A DNA stretch of 44,134 nt from CANRPC01 sp964456095 (GTDB taxonomy: Bacteria > Bacillota_I > Bacilli_A > RFN20 > CAG-449), in contig CAYVZF010000005.1 of NCBI GenBank assembly GCA_964456095.1, positions 1-44,134 of the forward strand. The letters are read 5' to 3'. Under the pieces are notes generated by a model. That model made no database searches. It saw only the letters and a list, made by a program, of their open reading frames with translations, and was not told where the DNA came from. Each line of letters opens with the position of its first letter. Positions within the stretch are counted from its first letter, which is position 1. Below, piece after piece: positions 1 through 8,168 of this stretch. The position numbers and the translations under genes were made by a program.

Positions 1-753
1 GGTAGACTTGTTGATGGAGAAGTTGTTAAGACTTTAGCGGGCGTATGTACATTATCATTAGTTGATGGTGGATTTAATGTAGCATTTAAAAGCAGTGCTA
101 CATATTCTACATTTAATTATATTATAAGTAATATCGGTATAACTGAAATGCCTGTTATTGAAAATTATATTGCTAGTGGTGGAGTACAAACTGAGAACTT
201 CTATACTAGAGTTGTTTCATTGTTTGCCTCTAATAATTTCAAAGTAACATTTGAAAGTGGAGTTGTTAGATATGTTACACCAAGTTATATAGTTGATGTT
301 AGTGATAATAAAACATCTGGTTATTTTATTTCTTCAAACGATAGTTTAATTTATCAATTTGAAGTAGTTGATGAAAGTATTCAAGTTGTAGAAGAACCAG
401 TTGAACTTGTTTCATTGAATAAATACTTTGTAAATAGTTCGTTCTTACATGAGTTTACATTAAAGAACGAAAAGTTAATTCTTGATAGCTATGTAATTTT
501 AAGTCGTTATGGAAGTTATTTTACAGATGGTGAAATACAAAACGATAATTATATAGGATATGCTGAAATTACTGCGGATTTAAAATTTAATAGCGGTGAA
601 AAGCTTGACTTTAGTAAATGTAATGTGACATTAAAAGGTAAAGAATATGATAAAAATGAAGGAGTATTATTAGATAATTATTATAGTGCTATATATTCTG
701 ATTTCGGTTCAGCTTCATTTGATCTATTAGATAATTACTTAAAAACAAATTAA
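1..753 (+). CDS. Unknown protein, 5' end outside the window
   Basis: The reading frame is open from base 1 to the TAA at 751-753, giving at least 250 residues. The first in-frame ATG, at 148, has no ribosome site in front of it and coding sequence continues upstream, so I treat this as a gene cut by the window edge rather than a gene starting at 148. I do not recognise the protein. It is rich in Ser, Asn, Tyr, Val and acidic residues with beta-like alternation and has no membrane segment in the visible part, which fits an extracellular domain. It lies 19 bases upstream of a lipoprotein gene and is followed by two more, so it is probably part of the same surface-protein operon. Its own N-terminus, and hence any signal peptide, cannot be seen. 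Confidence 0.7.
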   Translation, partial: GRLVDGEVVKTLAGVCTLSLVDGGFNVAFKSSATYSTFNYIISNIGITEMPVIENYIASGGVQTENFYTRVVSLFASNNFKVTFESGVVRYVTPSYIVDVSDNKTSGYFISSNDSLIYQFEVVDESIQVVEEPVELVSLNKYFVNSSFLHEFTLKNEKLILDSYVILSRYGSYFTDGEIQNDNYIGYAEITADLKFNSGEKLDFSKCNVTLKGKEYDKNEGVLLDNYYSAIYSDFGSASFDLLDNYLKTN

Positions 754-772
754 TTAAAGGAGAAAGAAAAAA

Positions 773-2176
773 ATGAAAAGTAAAAAAATAGTTGTTGTTA
801 GCAGTGCTTTAATGATGGTATCTGCTTTAAGTGGATGTGGTACATCTAACAGTGATAGTATTATTGATAATATGATTTCATCTATGAGAGATGGATTTAG
901 ATTAGATGCTGATATTAGTTTAGTTGGTACACCAAAAAATGAATTATACGATAATGTATATCAAAATTATGATGCAAAATACATTTTCCAAAATAAAGAT
1001 TTTGTTGCTACACAAGTCATTATTGATTCAGAAGAAGAAGATGGTAGTAAATATAATGTTATGAACGATCTTTTAAAAGAGAGTGAAGATGGCTCTGGAG
1101 TATTCTTAGACTTATCTTATGATAATGTGTTAAGTGAAATTCCTGCAGTTGATGATTCAGGAGCTACCGCTAATTTTGGATTATATTATGGAAATCCTTT
1201 TTCATATATTAATGCATCTGATTTTACAAAAGTAGACGCTAATACATACACATTATCAAAAGAAAAAGGTTCATTTATCTCTTCTAGATTATTTGGCCTC
1301 ATAGATGATTGTTTCTATGCGCTTATTGATGAAACAACATTTAAATTTAATAATGGTGTACTTGATACAATAGAATTAAAACCAATCGATGTTGATACAT
1401 CTGTACAAATGGGTTATGAAGTTGTTTCTGTTGTAATTAATTCAAGTGTTACTATGAAAGTTTCTGAAATTGGTAGTGCAAAAGTTAATGCTCCATCAGT
1501 AAAAGAGCATAAATCTTATCATGATGTATTACAAACAGCACTTGATAATGTTAATAAAAACTATACTCTTATTGTAAAAGAGAATAATGTTGATATGAAT
1601 TTACAAACTTCTACAGTAACAGAAGAAAATTTTGAATCACGTTTCTATTATGCTGATGATTATATTTTATGGAGACCTGGTTATGTTGAAGAAAGTCCAG
1701 AATATGATAGTAGTTCTGATGTTGTATTAAAAGTTAACGAAGATGATTCTTTAACAGGTTATGGATACGATGTTGCATCTAATACTTGGACAACTGATGC
1801 TTTAATTGCAAATCAACTTACTACAGTTAACTCACTTGGTGTTGAAGTTATTAGACCAATTGTTTCAGGAGTTGCTGCTGAAGTATTTGATTATAATGAA
1901 ACAGAAGATACTTATCACATTTGTTCAGAATTAGTTTCATATATAGGTGCTAATTGCTTTATTCCATTAATTACAGTTCCTGAAGAATTTGCAGGATATG
2001 GTACAGATTGTTACATTAAATTAGAAAATGGTGCAATTAAGAGCATTACTCTTGAATATTATTTCAATAATGATTTCCGTGAAAGAACAGGTACAGTCGA
2101 ATTAGTATTTAGTGAAATTGGAACAACTTCATTACCTTCAGATGTACAAGTAGTAAGTAGCACTGATGCTAAATAG
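773..2176 (+). CDS. Hypothetical lipoprotein
   Basis: This is a 467-residue predicted lipoprotein. The N-terminus has a KSKK basic region, a hydrophobic stretch and the lipobox LSGC with the modified Cys at residue 22, followed by a polar Ser/Asn linker, so the protein should be anchored to the outer face of the membrane. A ribosome site (AAAGGAGAAAG) lies just before the ATG. The mature part is acidic with many beta-prone, Tyr- and Asp-rich segments; I recognise no catalytic motif or named domain. The stop is 12 bases from the next gene, which also encodes a lipoprotein, so the two are very likely co-transcribed. The lipoprotein call is firm; the function is unknown. Confidence 0.85.
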   Translation: MKSKKIVVVSSALMMVSALSGCGTSNSDSIIDNMISSMRDGFRLDADISLVGTPKNELYDNVYQNYDAKYIFQNKDFVATQVIIDSEEEDGSKYNVMNDLLKESEDGSGVFLDLSYDNVLSEIPAVDDSGATANFGLYYGNPFSYINASDFTKVDANTYTLSKEKGSFISSRLFGLIDDCFYALIDETTFKFNNGVLDTIELKPIDVDTSVQMGYEVVSVVINSSVTMKVSEIGSAKVNAPSVKEHKSYHDVLQTALDNVNKNYTLIVKENNVDMNLQTSTVTEENFESRFYYADDYILWRPGYVEESPEYDSSSDVVLKVNEDDSLTGYGYDVASNTWTTDALIANQLTTVNSLGVEVIRPIVSGVAAEVFDYNETEDTYHICSELVSYIGANCFIPLITVPEEFAGYGTDCYIKLENGAIKSITLEYYFNNDFRERTGTVELVFSEIGTTSLPSDVQVVSSTDAK

Positions 2177-2188
2177 TGGAGGTAAAAT

Positions 2189-3733
2189 ATGAAAAAGAAA
2201 TTATTATTAGTTGCGTTTGCTTCAATGCTTTTTGCTTGTAATGGATCGCAAAATATATCTTCTTCTATTACTTCTAATAATATTAATTCATCAGAAAGTA
2301 CACCTGATTCATCTAGTGGATCTTCTGAAGTTATAACAAATATTGATGATTTTTCATTTGAAACTACAAGTTTAGGTGTTTTGTCTATTAACGGAGACGG
2401 TGGATTAACTATAACAAAATATGTTTGTAAAAGAAATTCGACACTAAATGTTGTTATCCCAGAAGAATATAAATCATATAAGATAACACGTATTGCTGAT
2501 AGTGCGTTTTCATATGCAGGTGGAATAGCAACTATTAAATTATCTAAAAATATTAAATATTGTTCACCTAAAGCTTTCGCAGCTTGTTCAACGTTAAAAG
2601 CAATTTATGTTGACGATGATAATATAAATTATTCATCTAGAAATGATTTGCTATATTCAAAAGACGGAAAACAATTAATAAGTGGACCAAATGGTAAAAA
2701 AGAAGTTTTAATTGATTCTAAAACTGAAACTATTGCGGAATATGCATTCTCTAATAATGAAACAACTACATTTACATTTGAAGAAGGTGTTAGTAAAATT
2801 GGCGTAGGAGCATTTGAAAGAACAAAGAAAGCTAAATCATTAACACTTCCTAATAGTGTAACTGAAATTGGTGAATACACATTTGCTAATGCTGAAATCG
2901 TTGAATTAAATTTAGGTAGTGGTATTACTACTTTACCCACACGTTCTATATATCAATGTTCAAGAATCGAAAAATTAACTATTCCTGGAAATGTAAAAAA
3001 TATTCAATATTTTGCAATTTCAGATAATGCAAAACTTAATACTTTAATTTTAGAAGAAGGTGTTGAAGAATTAGAAAGATATAGTGTTGGATTTAATTCA
3101 TATCTTAAAAATATTACATTACCTTCAACATTAAGTGTGATTGGAGAAAGTGCATTGTCAACATCGTCATCTTTATCTGAGATTACACTTCCAGAAGGGT
3201 TAAAAGAAATTAAAGACGGTGCATTTGAAAGCTGTGCTGCATTAAAAACTCTTTATATTCCTTCAACTGTTACTACAATCGGTAAAGGTATAACACAACA
3301 ATGTATTACACTTAAAAGTATTGTAGTTTCAGAAAATAATGAATATTTTACAGTAAATGATTCAGCATTATATTCAAAAGATATGAAAAGATTATTAACG
3401 GTTCCTCAACATTATGGAGAGCCAGGATATCATACTTTTACTATTTCAAATACTGTTGAAACAATTGATGATTATGCATTTGATTATTCTTTAAGAATTA
3501 ATAAAGTTGTTATTCCAGAAAGTATTACAAATATAGGTGGAACGGTATTCTCAAATGCAAGTGCTTTAAAAACTATTGAATACTTGGGTACAAAAGCTCA
3601 ATGGGAATTAATTAATAAAGGATCAATCATTAATGAAGAATCAGTAGAATGGAATTTTTCATCTTATATTGAAGAAGTTGTTTGTAGTGATGAAACAATA
3701 TATATCAGTAATGATATAGAGGAAACATTATAA
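2189..3733 (+). CDS. BspA-type leucine-rich-repeat surface lipoprotein
   Basis: This 514-residue lipoprotein has a signal peptide ending in LFAC (Cys17), then a Ser/Asn-rich linker to about residue 50. From about residue 75 to 460 it carries repeated units of about 23 residues of the LRR_5 (BspA / Treponema pallidum) type, visible as recurring blocks such as LTLPNSVTEIGEYTF, LTIPGNVKNI, ITLPSTLSVIGESAL and LYIPSTVTTIGKGI. Two islands containing LLYSKDGKQLIS and ALYSKDMKRLLTVP are the non-repeat inserts usual in this family. LRR_5 proteins form curved solenoids that bind host or microbial surface ligands; the ligand here is unknown. The ribosome site is TGGAGG 12 bases before the ATG. It sits between another lipoprotein and a secreted protease gene, which starts one base after its stop. 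Confidence 0.88.
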   Translation: MKKKLLLVAFASMLFACNGSQNISSSITSNNINSSESTPDSSSGSSEVITNIDDFSFETTSLGVLSINGDGGLTITKYVCKRNSTLNVVIPEEYKSYKITRIADSAFSYAGGIATIKLSKNIKYCSPKAFAACSTLKAIYVDDDNINYSSRNDLLYSKDGKQLISGPNGKKEVLIDSKTETIAEYAFSNNETTTFTFEEGVSKIGVGAFERTKKAKSLTLPNSVTEIGEYTFANAEIVELNLGSGITTLPTRSIYQCSRIEKLTIPGNVKNIQYFAISDNAKLNTLILEEGVEELERYSVGFNSYLKNITLPSTLSVIGESALSTSSSLSEITLPEGLKEIKDGAFESCAALKTLYIPSTVTTIGKGITQQCITLKSIVVSENNEYFTVNDSALYSKDMKRLLTVPQHYGEPGYHTFTISNTVETIDDYAFDYSLRINKVVIPESITNIGGTVFSNASALKTIEYLGTKAQWELINKGSIINEESVEWNFSSYIEEVVCSDETIYISNDIEETL

Positions 3734-3734
3734 A

Positions 3735-5243
3735 ATGAATATAAAAAAAGTATTAGTATCGTTTTTATCATTTACATTTCTTTTTGCTTGTGGTGAAAGT
3801 GGTAATATTTCTTCTTCTTTAGAAAATGATAGTGCTTCTTTAGAAACAAAAGTATATGAAAAAGTTCAACAGGATTCATCTAAGACATTATATAAAATCT
3901 CCTCTAATAGGGGAAATATTAAATTAAATTCATTAGGTGAACAAAAAATACTTGTTGTACCTATTGTTATTAAAGGATATGAAGAATTAGCAACAGAAGA
4001 GATTCGTAATCAAATAAATATTACGTTTTTTGGAGAAAAAGAAGATAATCTTGGTTATGAATCTGTTTCATCTTTCTATAATAAATCTAGTTATGAAAGA
4101 CTAAAAATAAGTGGGAAAGTAACGGATTTTTATAATCCTGAATTATCATTTAGCGATATTTATGATATGAAAGATGATGAATATAACGATATGGGATTAT
4201 TTAAATTGTCCGATATGGTTGCTTCTTGGTATAAATCAACATATGATGATGTTCAAGATTTTGATCAAAATAATGATGGATTTATTGATGCTATGTGGTT
4301 TGTTTATATAGGTCCTAATCATTCAAATAATGATAATGTTGAAGTGTATAGTCTCCAATGGGCATTCTCATTTTATAATAATAACAATATTAATAAAGGA
4401 AATGTAGATAGTCCACTTGCAATGTCATTCTCATGGGCTAGTTATGAATTTATGTACGATGGATACGGAAAAGATATGGTTGATTCACACGTTTTCATTC
4501 ATGAAACAGGTCATCTTTTAGGACTTGAAGATTATTATTCAACTTCAACTACAAATATGGCTCCTATTGGAAAAGTAGATATGATGGATGATGATTTAGG
4601 AGATCATTTGCCATATTCTAAATTTGCATTAGGTTGGGTTGAACCATATATTATTGATGGTGCTGGTGAAATAACATTAAGAAGTTTCACTGAAACAGGA
4701 GATTGTTTACTTTTCAAGACAGAAAACTATAATAATACTCCATTTGATGAATATATTATGATTGATTTTGTAACTCCTACTGGATTAAATGAACAAGATT
4801 ATCTAGAAGGTTATTGCGGTAAATATGGTTATAAAGAAAAAGGAGTTAGAATTACATATATTAATTCGCTTGCTATTAATGAAGATTTAGAATTTACAGA
4901 TGATATTAATGAGATGTTTGCATTAAAATTTGATAATTCACCAACCTTAATGGATGGAGTATATAATCCCCAAACAGGAATGTATTATTTATTAACAACA
5001 TTAATACCAAAAGACTGTGGTTCATCAAATAATGGATTATTCAAACGTGATTTCCATGCTGATTCATCACATTTGTTTAAAGAAAATGATGTATTTAATT
5101 TAGTGAAATGGTCACAATATAGAAACGTTATGCCTAATAATTCGAATAAATATGTTAAAAAGAATGCCGGTTTCTTTAAATATAATGTAGTTGTTAGTAG
5201 TATTGATGAAACAAGTTGTACTATTAGAATAGAAAATGTTTAA
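3735..5243 (+). CDS. M6-like zinc metalloprotease lipoprotein
   Basis: This is a 502-residue lipoprotein: lipobox LFAC with Cys19, a Ser-rich linker, then a catalytic domain. The zinc motif is HETGH at residues 256-260 with Gly263 and Asp266 after it, i.e. HExxHxxGxxD, typical of the M6 (immune inhibitor A-like) and related metzincin-like families. A loop DQNNDGFID at 177-185 looks like the calcium-binding DxNxDGxxD loop often found just before the catalytic helix in M6 proteins. It would act outside the cell on protein substrates. The ATG follows the previous stop by one base, and the only Shine-Dalgarno-like sequence (AGAGGA) is about 12 bases away inside the upstream gene, which suggests translational coupling. 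A terminator follows immediately, making this the last gene of the cluster. Confidence 0.85.
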   Translation: MNIKKVLVSFLSFTFLFACGESGNISSSLENDSASLETKVYEKVQQDSSKTLYKISSNRGNIKLNSLGEQKILVVPIVIKGYEELATEEIRNQINITFFGEKEDNLGYESVSSFYNKSSYERLKISGKVTDFYNPELSFSDIYDMKDDEYNDMGLFKLSDMVASWYKSTYDDVQDFDQNNDGFIDAMWFVYIGPNHSNNDNVEVYSLQWAFSFYNNNNINKGNVDSPLAMSFSWASYEFMYDGYGKDMVDSHVFIHETGHLLGLEDYYSTSTTNMAPIGKVDMMDDDLGDHLPYSKFALGWVEPYIIDGAGEITLRSFTETGDCLLFKTENYNNTPFDEYIMIDFVTPTGLNEQDYLEGYCGKYGYKEKGVRITYINSLAINEDLEFTDDINEMFALKFDNSPTLMDGVYNPQTGMYYLLTTLIPKDCGSSNNGLFKRDFHADSSHLFKENDVFNLVKWSQYRNVMPNNSNKYVKKNAGFFKYNVVVSSIDETSCTIRIENV

Positions 5244-5246
5244 AAT

Positions 5247-5281
5247 AAAAAACTGTGAATTAACAAAGTCACAGTTTTTTT
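5247..5281. terminator. Bidirectional intrinsic terminator
   Basis: A 12-bp inverted repeat (arms 5247-5258 and 5269-5280, core ACTGTGA/TCACAGT) has an A-run on the left and a T-run on the right. It can therefore end the protease transcript on the plus strand and the decayed nuclease gene on the minus strand. Confidence 0.85.
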
Positions 5282-5318
5282 GATGGTTATATTTAAAATG
5301 ATGATTTATAGCAAACAT

Positions 5319-7190
5319 TTACACTACCATTTGTTCTATAGCAATTTCAACATTTTTCGCGCTAAAAGCAACTCCATATTTGTAAATAGTTTTAACACCA
5401 GAAGCAATGAGTTCGGTATCATATTTATTATCATTGATTTGTTTTAATGCATCTTTAGATAGTTTTATAAGTTTATCTTTGGTGCAATTTTTTTCAGCCT
5501 TTAATTCAATTATGATACCAGGTAAATTATTGTTTGTTGGTTTTAATTGTATATCATATCTTCCATCTTTAGATTCTTTGTTAGATGATGTAAAGTAATC
5601 AGAAAATAATGCACATATACCGAGCATAAATCCATGATAAAAATTTTCTCCTATAGTGTCAAAATAACTTACTGATTATGTAAGTAAAGTTTGAATAGAA
5701 CTTTTTAATTTATTGTTATCTCCAGAAAATATTGCTTCTTGGATTTTAATTGTAGTAGGCTGAGAAATAATATTATTTAGTTTTTGTAATATTTCTTTAT
5801 GATAAACAAGAGATATTTCTTTATTTGGAAGAGCGACTTCACACATTAAATCTCCATTAAAAGAAGGTGTTTTTTTAAGTACTTTTAAATATCCAGCAAC
5901 AAGTAAAAAACTATAAATAGTAGAAGGATTATTTTTTTATCTGTGGATAAATTACTCCAGTGTCAATATATGTTATAATTGTTTTACATTAACAAGAGAT
6001 GTTAATTTATCATATATTTCTTTATCAGCTTCATTAATAATTTCACCGATAATATCGTTACTACCAGTAGAAAGCCAAAATGCTCTTGGTTCACATTCGT
6101 TATTAAAATAGTTTATAACTGACCATGGATTAAAAATATCTATTTTTCCAAATTTATATCCATCATACCATTTACATAATTCATCATACTTGTTAGATAC
6201 ACCATAATATTTTGCCATTTCCTTAACTTCGTCTGAAGTGAAACCAAAGTAGGAACTATATTTATTGTCTAAAACTGAATTGATTGTTAAATTGTTTAAG
6301 CCACTAAAAATACTTTCTTTAGAAACGCGTAAAATACCTGTTAAAAAGCCATGTGATAAATGTTTGTTATCTTTGAATCCACCAGAAAAAAGATTTCTCA
6401 TAAAAAGAATTACTTTATCATAAAAACCTTGCATATAACCTTGTTGTATTGGAATATCATATTCATCTATTATTATCATTGGCTTTTTATTATAATGCTC
6501 ATCTAACATTTGTGATAGTTTTAAAAGTGAAATCATCATATCGTTTTCAGATGCTTTCTTATTAAGCACTTTGTTTATATAATCTTTGCTATATGAACTA
6601 ATTTTTGTACTTTCTAATAGTTCACTATGCCTTTCAAATTCATCGCATATAGTGTTATATATTAAATCATAAGTTGAATCCCATGTTTCACATTTGATAT
6701 CTTTGAAAGTTATAAAAATGACTGGATATTGTCCTTGGTACGCACGATATTTTTCACCGCAAGACCAAATCATTTTGTCTTTAAAGTATACAGATGTATC
6801 TTTATCGGTCTTTTCAAAAAAAGTTCTAATCATATCCATATTTAAAGTTTTACCAAAACGACGAGGCCTTGTAAATAATGATACCATTGGTTTTTCATAG
6901 ATGAAATCTTTGATCATCATTGTTTTATCTATATAATAATATTCTTTAGAAGCTAATCTATAATCAGAAATTCCAATAGGTAATGGTAATTTTTGATTAT
7001 TTATATTTTTTATATAATTACCATATTTTATTCTTTTATCAATTGGTTTTTTTGCATTGATAGGAATAGTCCATAATTTTCCATTTTTAATAGCACCTTT
7101 AATTTGACCGTTTTTGCAAAGATAGGAAATTCGTCTTTCTGAAATATTCCATATTTTTGGAGCTTCTTTAATAAACATAGTGTCTGCCAT
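5319..7190 (-). pseudogene. Decayed HTH / AAA-ATPase-like / PD-(D/E)XK nuclease gene
   Basis: Read on the minus strand, the ATG at 7190 has a good ribosome site (TGGAGGAATG). Intact coding sequence runs 405 codons to a TAA at 5973-5975. It contains an N-terminal DNA-binding helix-turn-helix (about residues 1-50), a modified P-loop RPRRFGKT and a Walker B IIIDEYD, typical of the AAA-ATPase-like (PF09820) family. The C-terminal nuclease half (PDDEXK_9 type, with DGRYDIQ and IIELKAEK) is still readable down to 5319 but is broken by three lesions: a frameshift near 5976-5990, after which ITYIDTGVIYPQ reads in another frame; a second frameshift at the T7 run 5932-5938; and an in-frame TAA at 5676-5678 between SIQTLLT and SVSYFDTIGENF. 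The family's role is not firmly known; it is multi-copy in many gut bacteria. Confidence 0.88.
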
Positions 7191-7217
7191 TTAAACATTC
7201 CTCCAGTATATTTTATG

Positions 7218-7246
7218 ATTATATTACAACTCAATTTCGGAATATT
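7218..7246 (-). promoter_or_regulatory. Candidate promoter of the HTH-AAA-nuclease gene
   Basis: On the minus strand there is a TATAAT at 7223-7218, 28 bases upstream of the ATG. A 17-base spacer places the -35 position at 7246-7241, inside the first CGGAAT repeat (7238-7248). The -35 itself is poor (AATATT), which would fit a regulated promoter. Confidence 0.45.
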
Positions 7247-7312
7247 GTTTATGTTTTTTCGGAACAATATCAGAATCATGCGGAATTATGTAATAAAAAT
7301 AAGGAATAATAT
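7238..7312. repeat. Helically phased CGGAAT repeats (possible operator array)
   Basis: Similar 11-mers recur at 7238 (CGGAATATTGT), 7260 (CGGAACAATAT), 7281 (CGGAATTATGT) and 7302 (AGGAATAATAT), i.e. every 21-22 bases, with a weaker CAGAATCATGC midway at 7271. The spacing equals about two turns of DNA, so all copies face the same side of the helix. The array sits upstream of, and overlaps, the candidate -35 of the minus-strand HTH-AAA gene and lies between divergent genes. Binding by that gene's own HTH domain is an inference. Confidence 0.5.
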
Positions 7313-7423
7313 CATTTTAGTTAATAAAAATTAAATTATTTTAAAAAAATCAATAAATAAAATAATAAAGTTATTGTATAAAAAATTAATAAAATGGGAA
7401 AGATGATTATTGAGGTGAAATAT

Positions 7424-8113
7424 ATGAATAAACTATTTGAAAAGATTAAAGGATTGAGCAGTGAAACAAAAGCAGGACTTGTTTTAGCGTTAGGAACTAC
7501 TATTATAATTGTAACAGCATTTACTATAAGTGGATTTAATTCTTCTTCCTCATCAAGTGAACCATCATACTCTTTTAATTCAAGTGAAAATATATCATAT
7601 TCGATAAATTCTATAGATAATAATTCACAAACACCAATCGTTGATGTTATGCAAGAAGAATTAATTAAACCATATGTAGGAGATATGAATATAATACATC
7701 ATTTTTATGATAAAGATGAACCTGTTGAAATTAGAGTAAAATCAATAATTAAAGTTCCTGGCGAAACTTCAACATTTATTAAAAGTGTAGGTATGGATTT
7801 CGCAAAAGATAATGATGAACAATTTAATGTTGTCGCATCTCTTTCTGGAAAAGTTGTAGATAAGTTATCTGATTCAACATATGGAAATGTAATTGTAATT
7901 GAACATGAGTCAGGAATAAAGAATATTTATGCGTCATTAGATAACATGAAAGTAAATAAAGGAGAAGAAGTAAAACAAGGAGATGTAATTGCTACATCTG
8001 GAACATCTTTATATTTGAATGACTATAAGTCAGCGTTACATTTTGAAGTTATTAAAGATGGAACAAATATTAATCCTGAAAAAATATTTTCAAAATCGAT
8101 AAAAGATATTTAA
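7424..8113 (+). CDS. SpoIIQ-like membrane protein with degenerate M23 (LytM) domain
   Basis: This is a 229-residue protein with a short cytoplasmic N-terminus, one membrane segment (about residues 17-38), a Ser/Asn-rich linker and an extracytoplasmic LytM/M23 fold (about 110-220). The zinc ligands are damaged: the usual HxxxD is S121-VGM-D125, and the usual HxH is A204-L-H206. A pseudo-peptidase with one TM and this layout resembles SpoIIQ of endospore formers, and the block VVASLSGKV...YGNVIVIEH matches what I remember of that family. In sporulating species SpoIIQ bridges the forespore and mother-cell membranes. I chose the ATG at 7424 because GAGGTGA lies 5 bases before it; the in-frame ATG at 7394 has no ribosome site. 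It could instead be an activator of cell-wall hydrolases. The fold is secure; the sporulation role is not. Confidence 0.72.
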   Translation: MNKLFEKIKGLSSETKAGLVLALGTTIIIVTAFTISGFNSSSSSSEPSYSFNSSENISYSINSIDNNSQTPIVDVMQEELIKPYVGDMNIIHHFYDKDEPVEIRVKSIIKVPGETSTFIKSVGMDFAKDNDEQFNVVASLSGKVVDKLSDSTYGNVIVIEHESGIKNIYASLDNMKVNKGEEVKQGDVIATSGTSLYLNDYKSALHFEVIKDGTNINPEKIFSKSIKDI

Positions 8114-8132
8114 AGAAGTAAAATAATTAAAG

Positions 8133-8168
8133 AAATCACCTATTGTATAAATAAGAGGTGATTTTTTT
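8133..8168 (+). terminator. Intrinsic terminator overlapping the comFA ribosome site
   Basis: The inverted repeat AAATCACCT (8133-8141) / AGGTGATTT (8156-8164) is followed by T's to 8168. It can end the SpoIIQ-like transcript. Its right arm is also the AGAGGTG Shine-Dalgarno sequence of comFA, so the hairpin would hide that site in any read-through transcript. Confidence 0.65.

Noticed and set aside
5319..5627. A 102-residue minus-strand reading frame that could be listed as a separate small gene.
   Set aside because: It is the C-terminal piece of the decayed nuclease gene; conserved sequence continues upstream past its ATG in the same frame through an in-frame stop.
7028..7279. An 83-residue minus-strand reading frame.
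   Set aside because: It overlaps the start of the HTH-AAA gene in another frame, has no ribosome site and has no recognisable protein content.
7376..7406. GTATA - 16 bases - GGAAAGATGA before the SpoIIQ-like gene looks a little like a forespore sigma-F promoter.
   Set aside because: The -10 match is incomplete and the predicted transcript would start within the ribosome site, so chance in AT-rich DNA is more likely.
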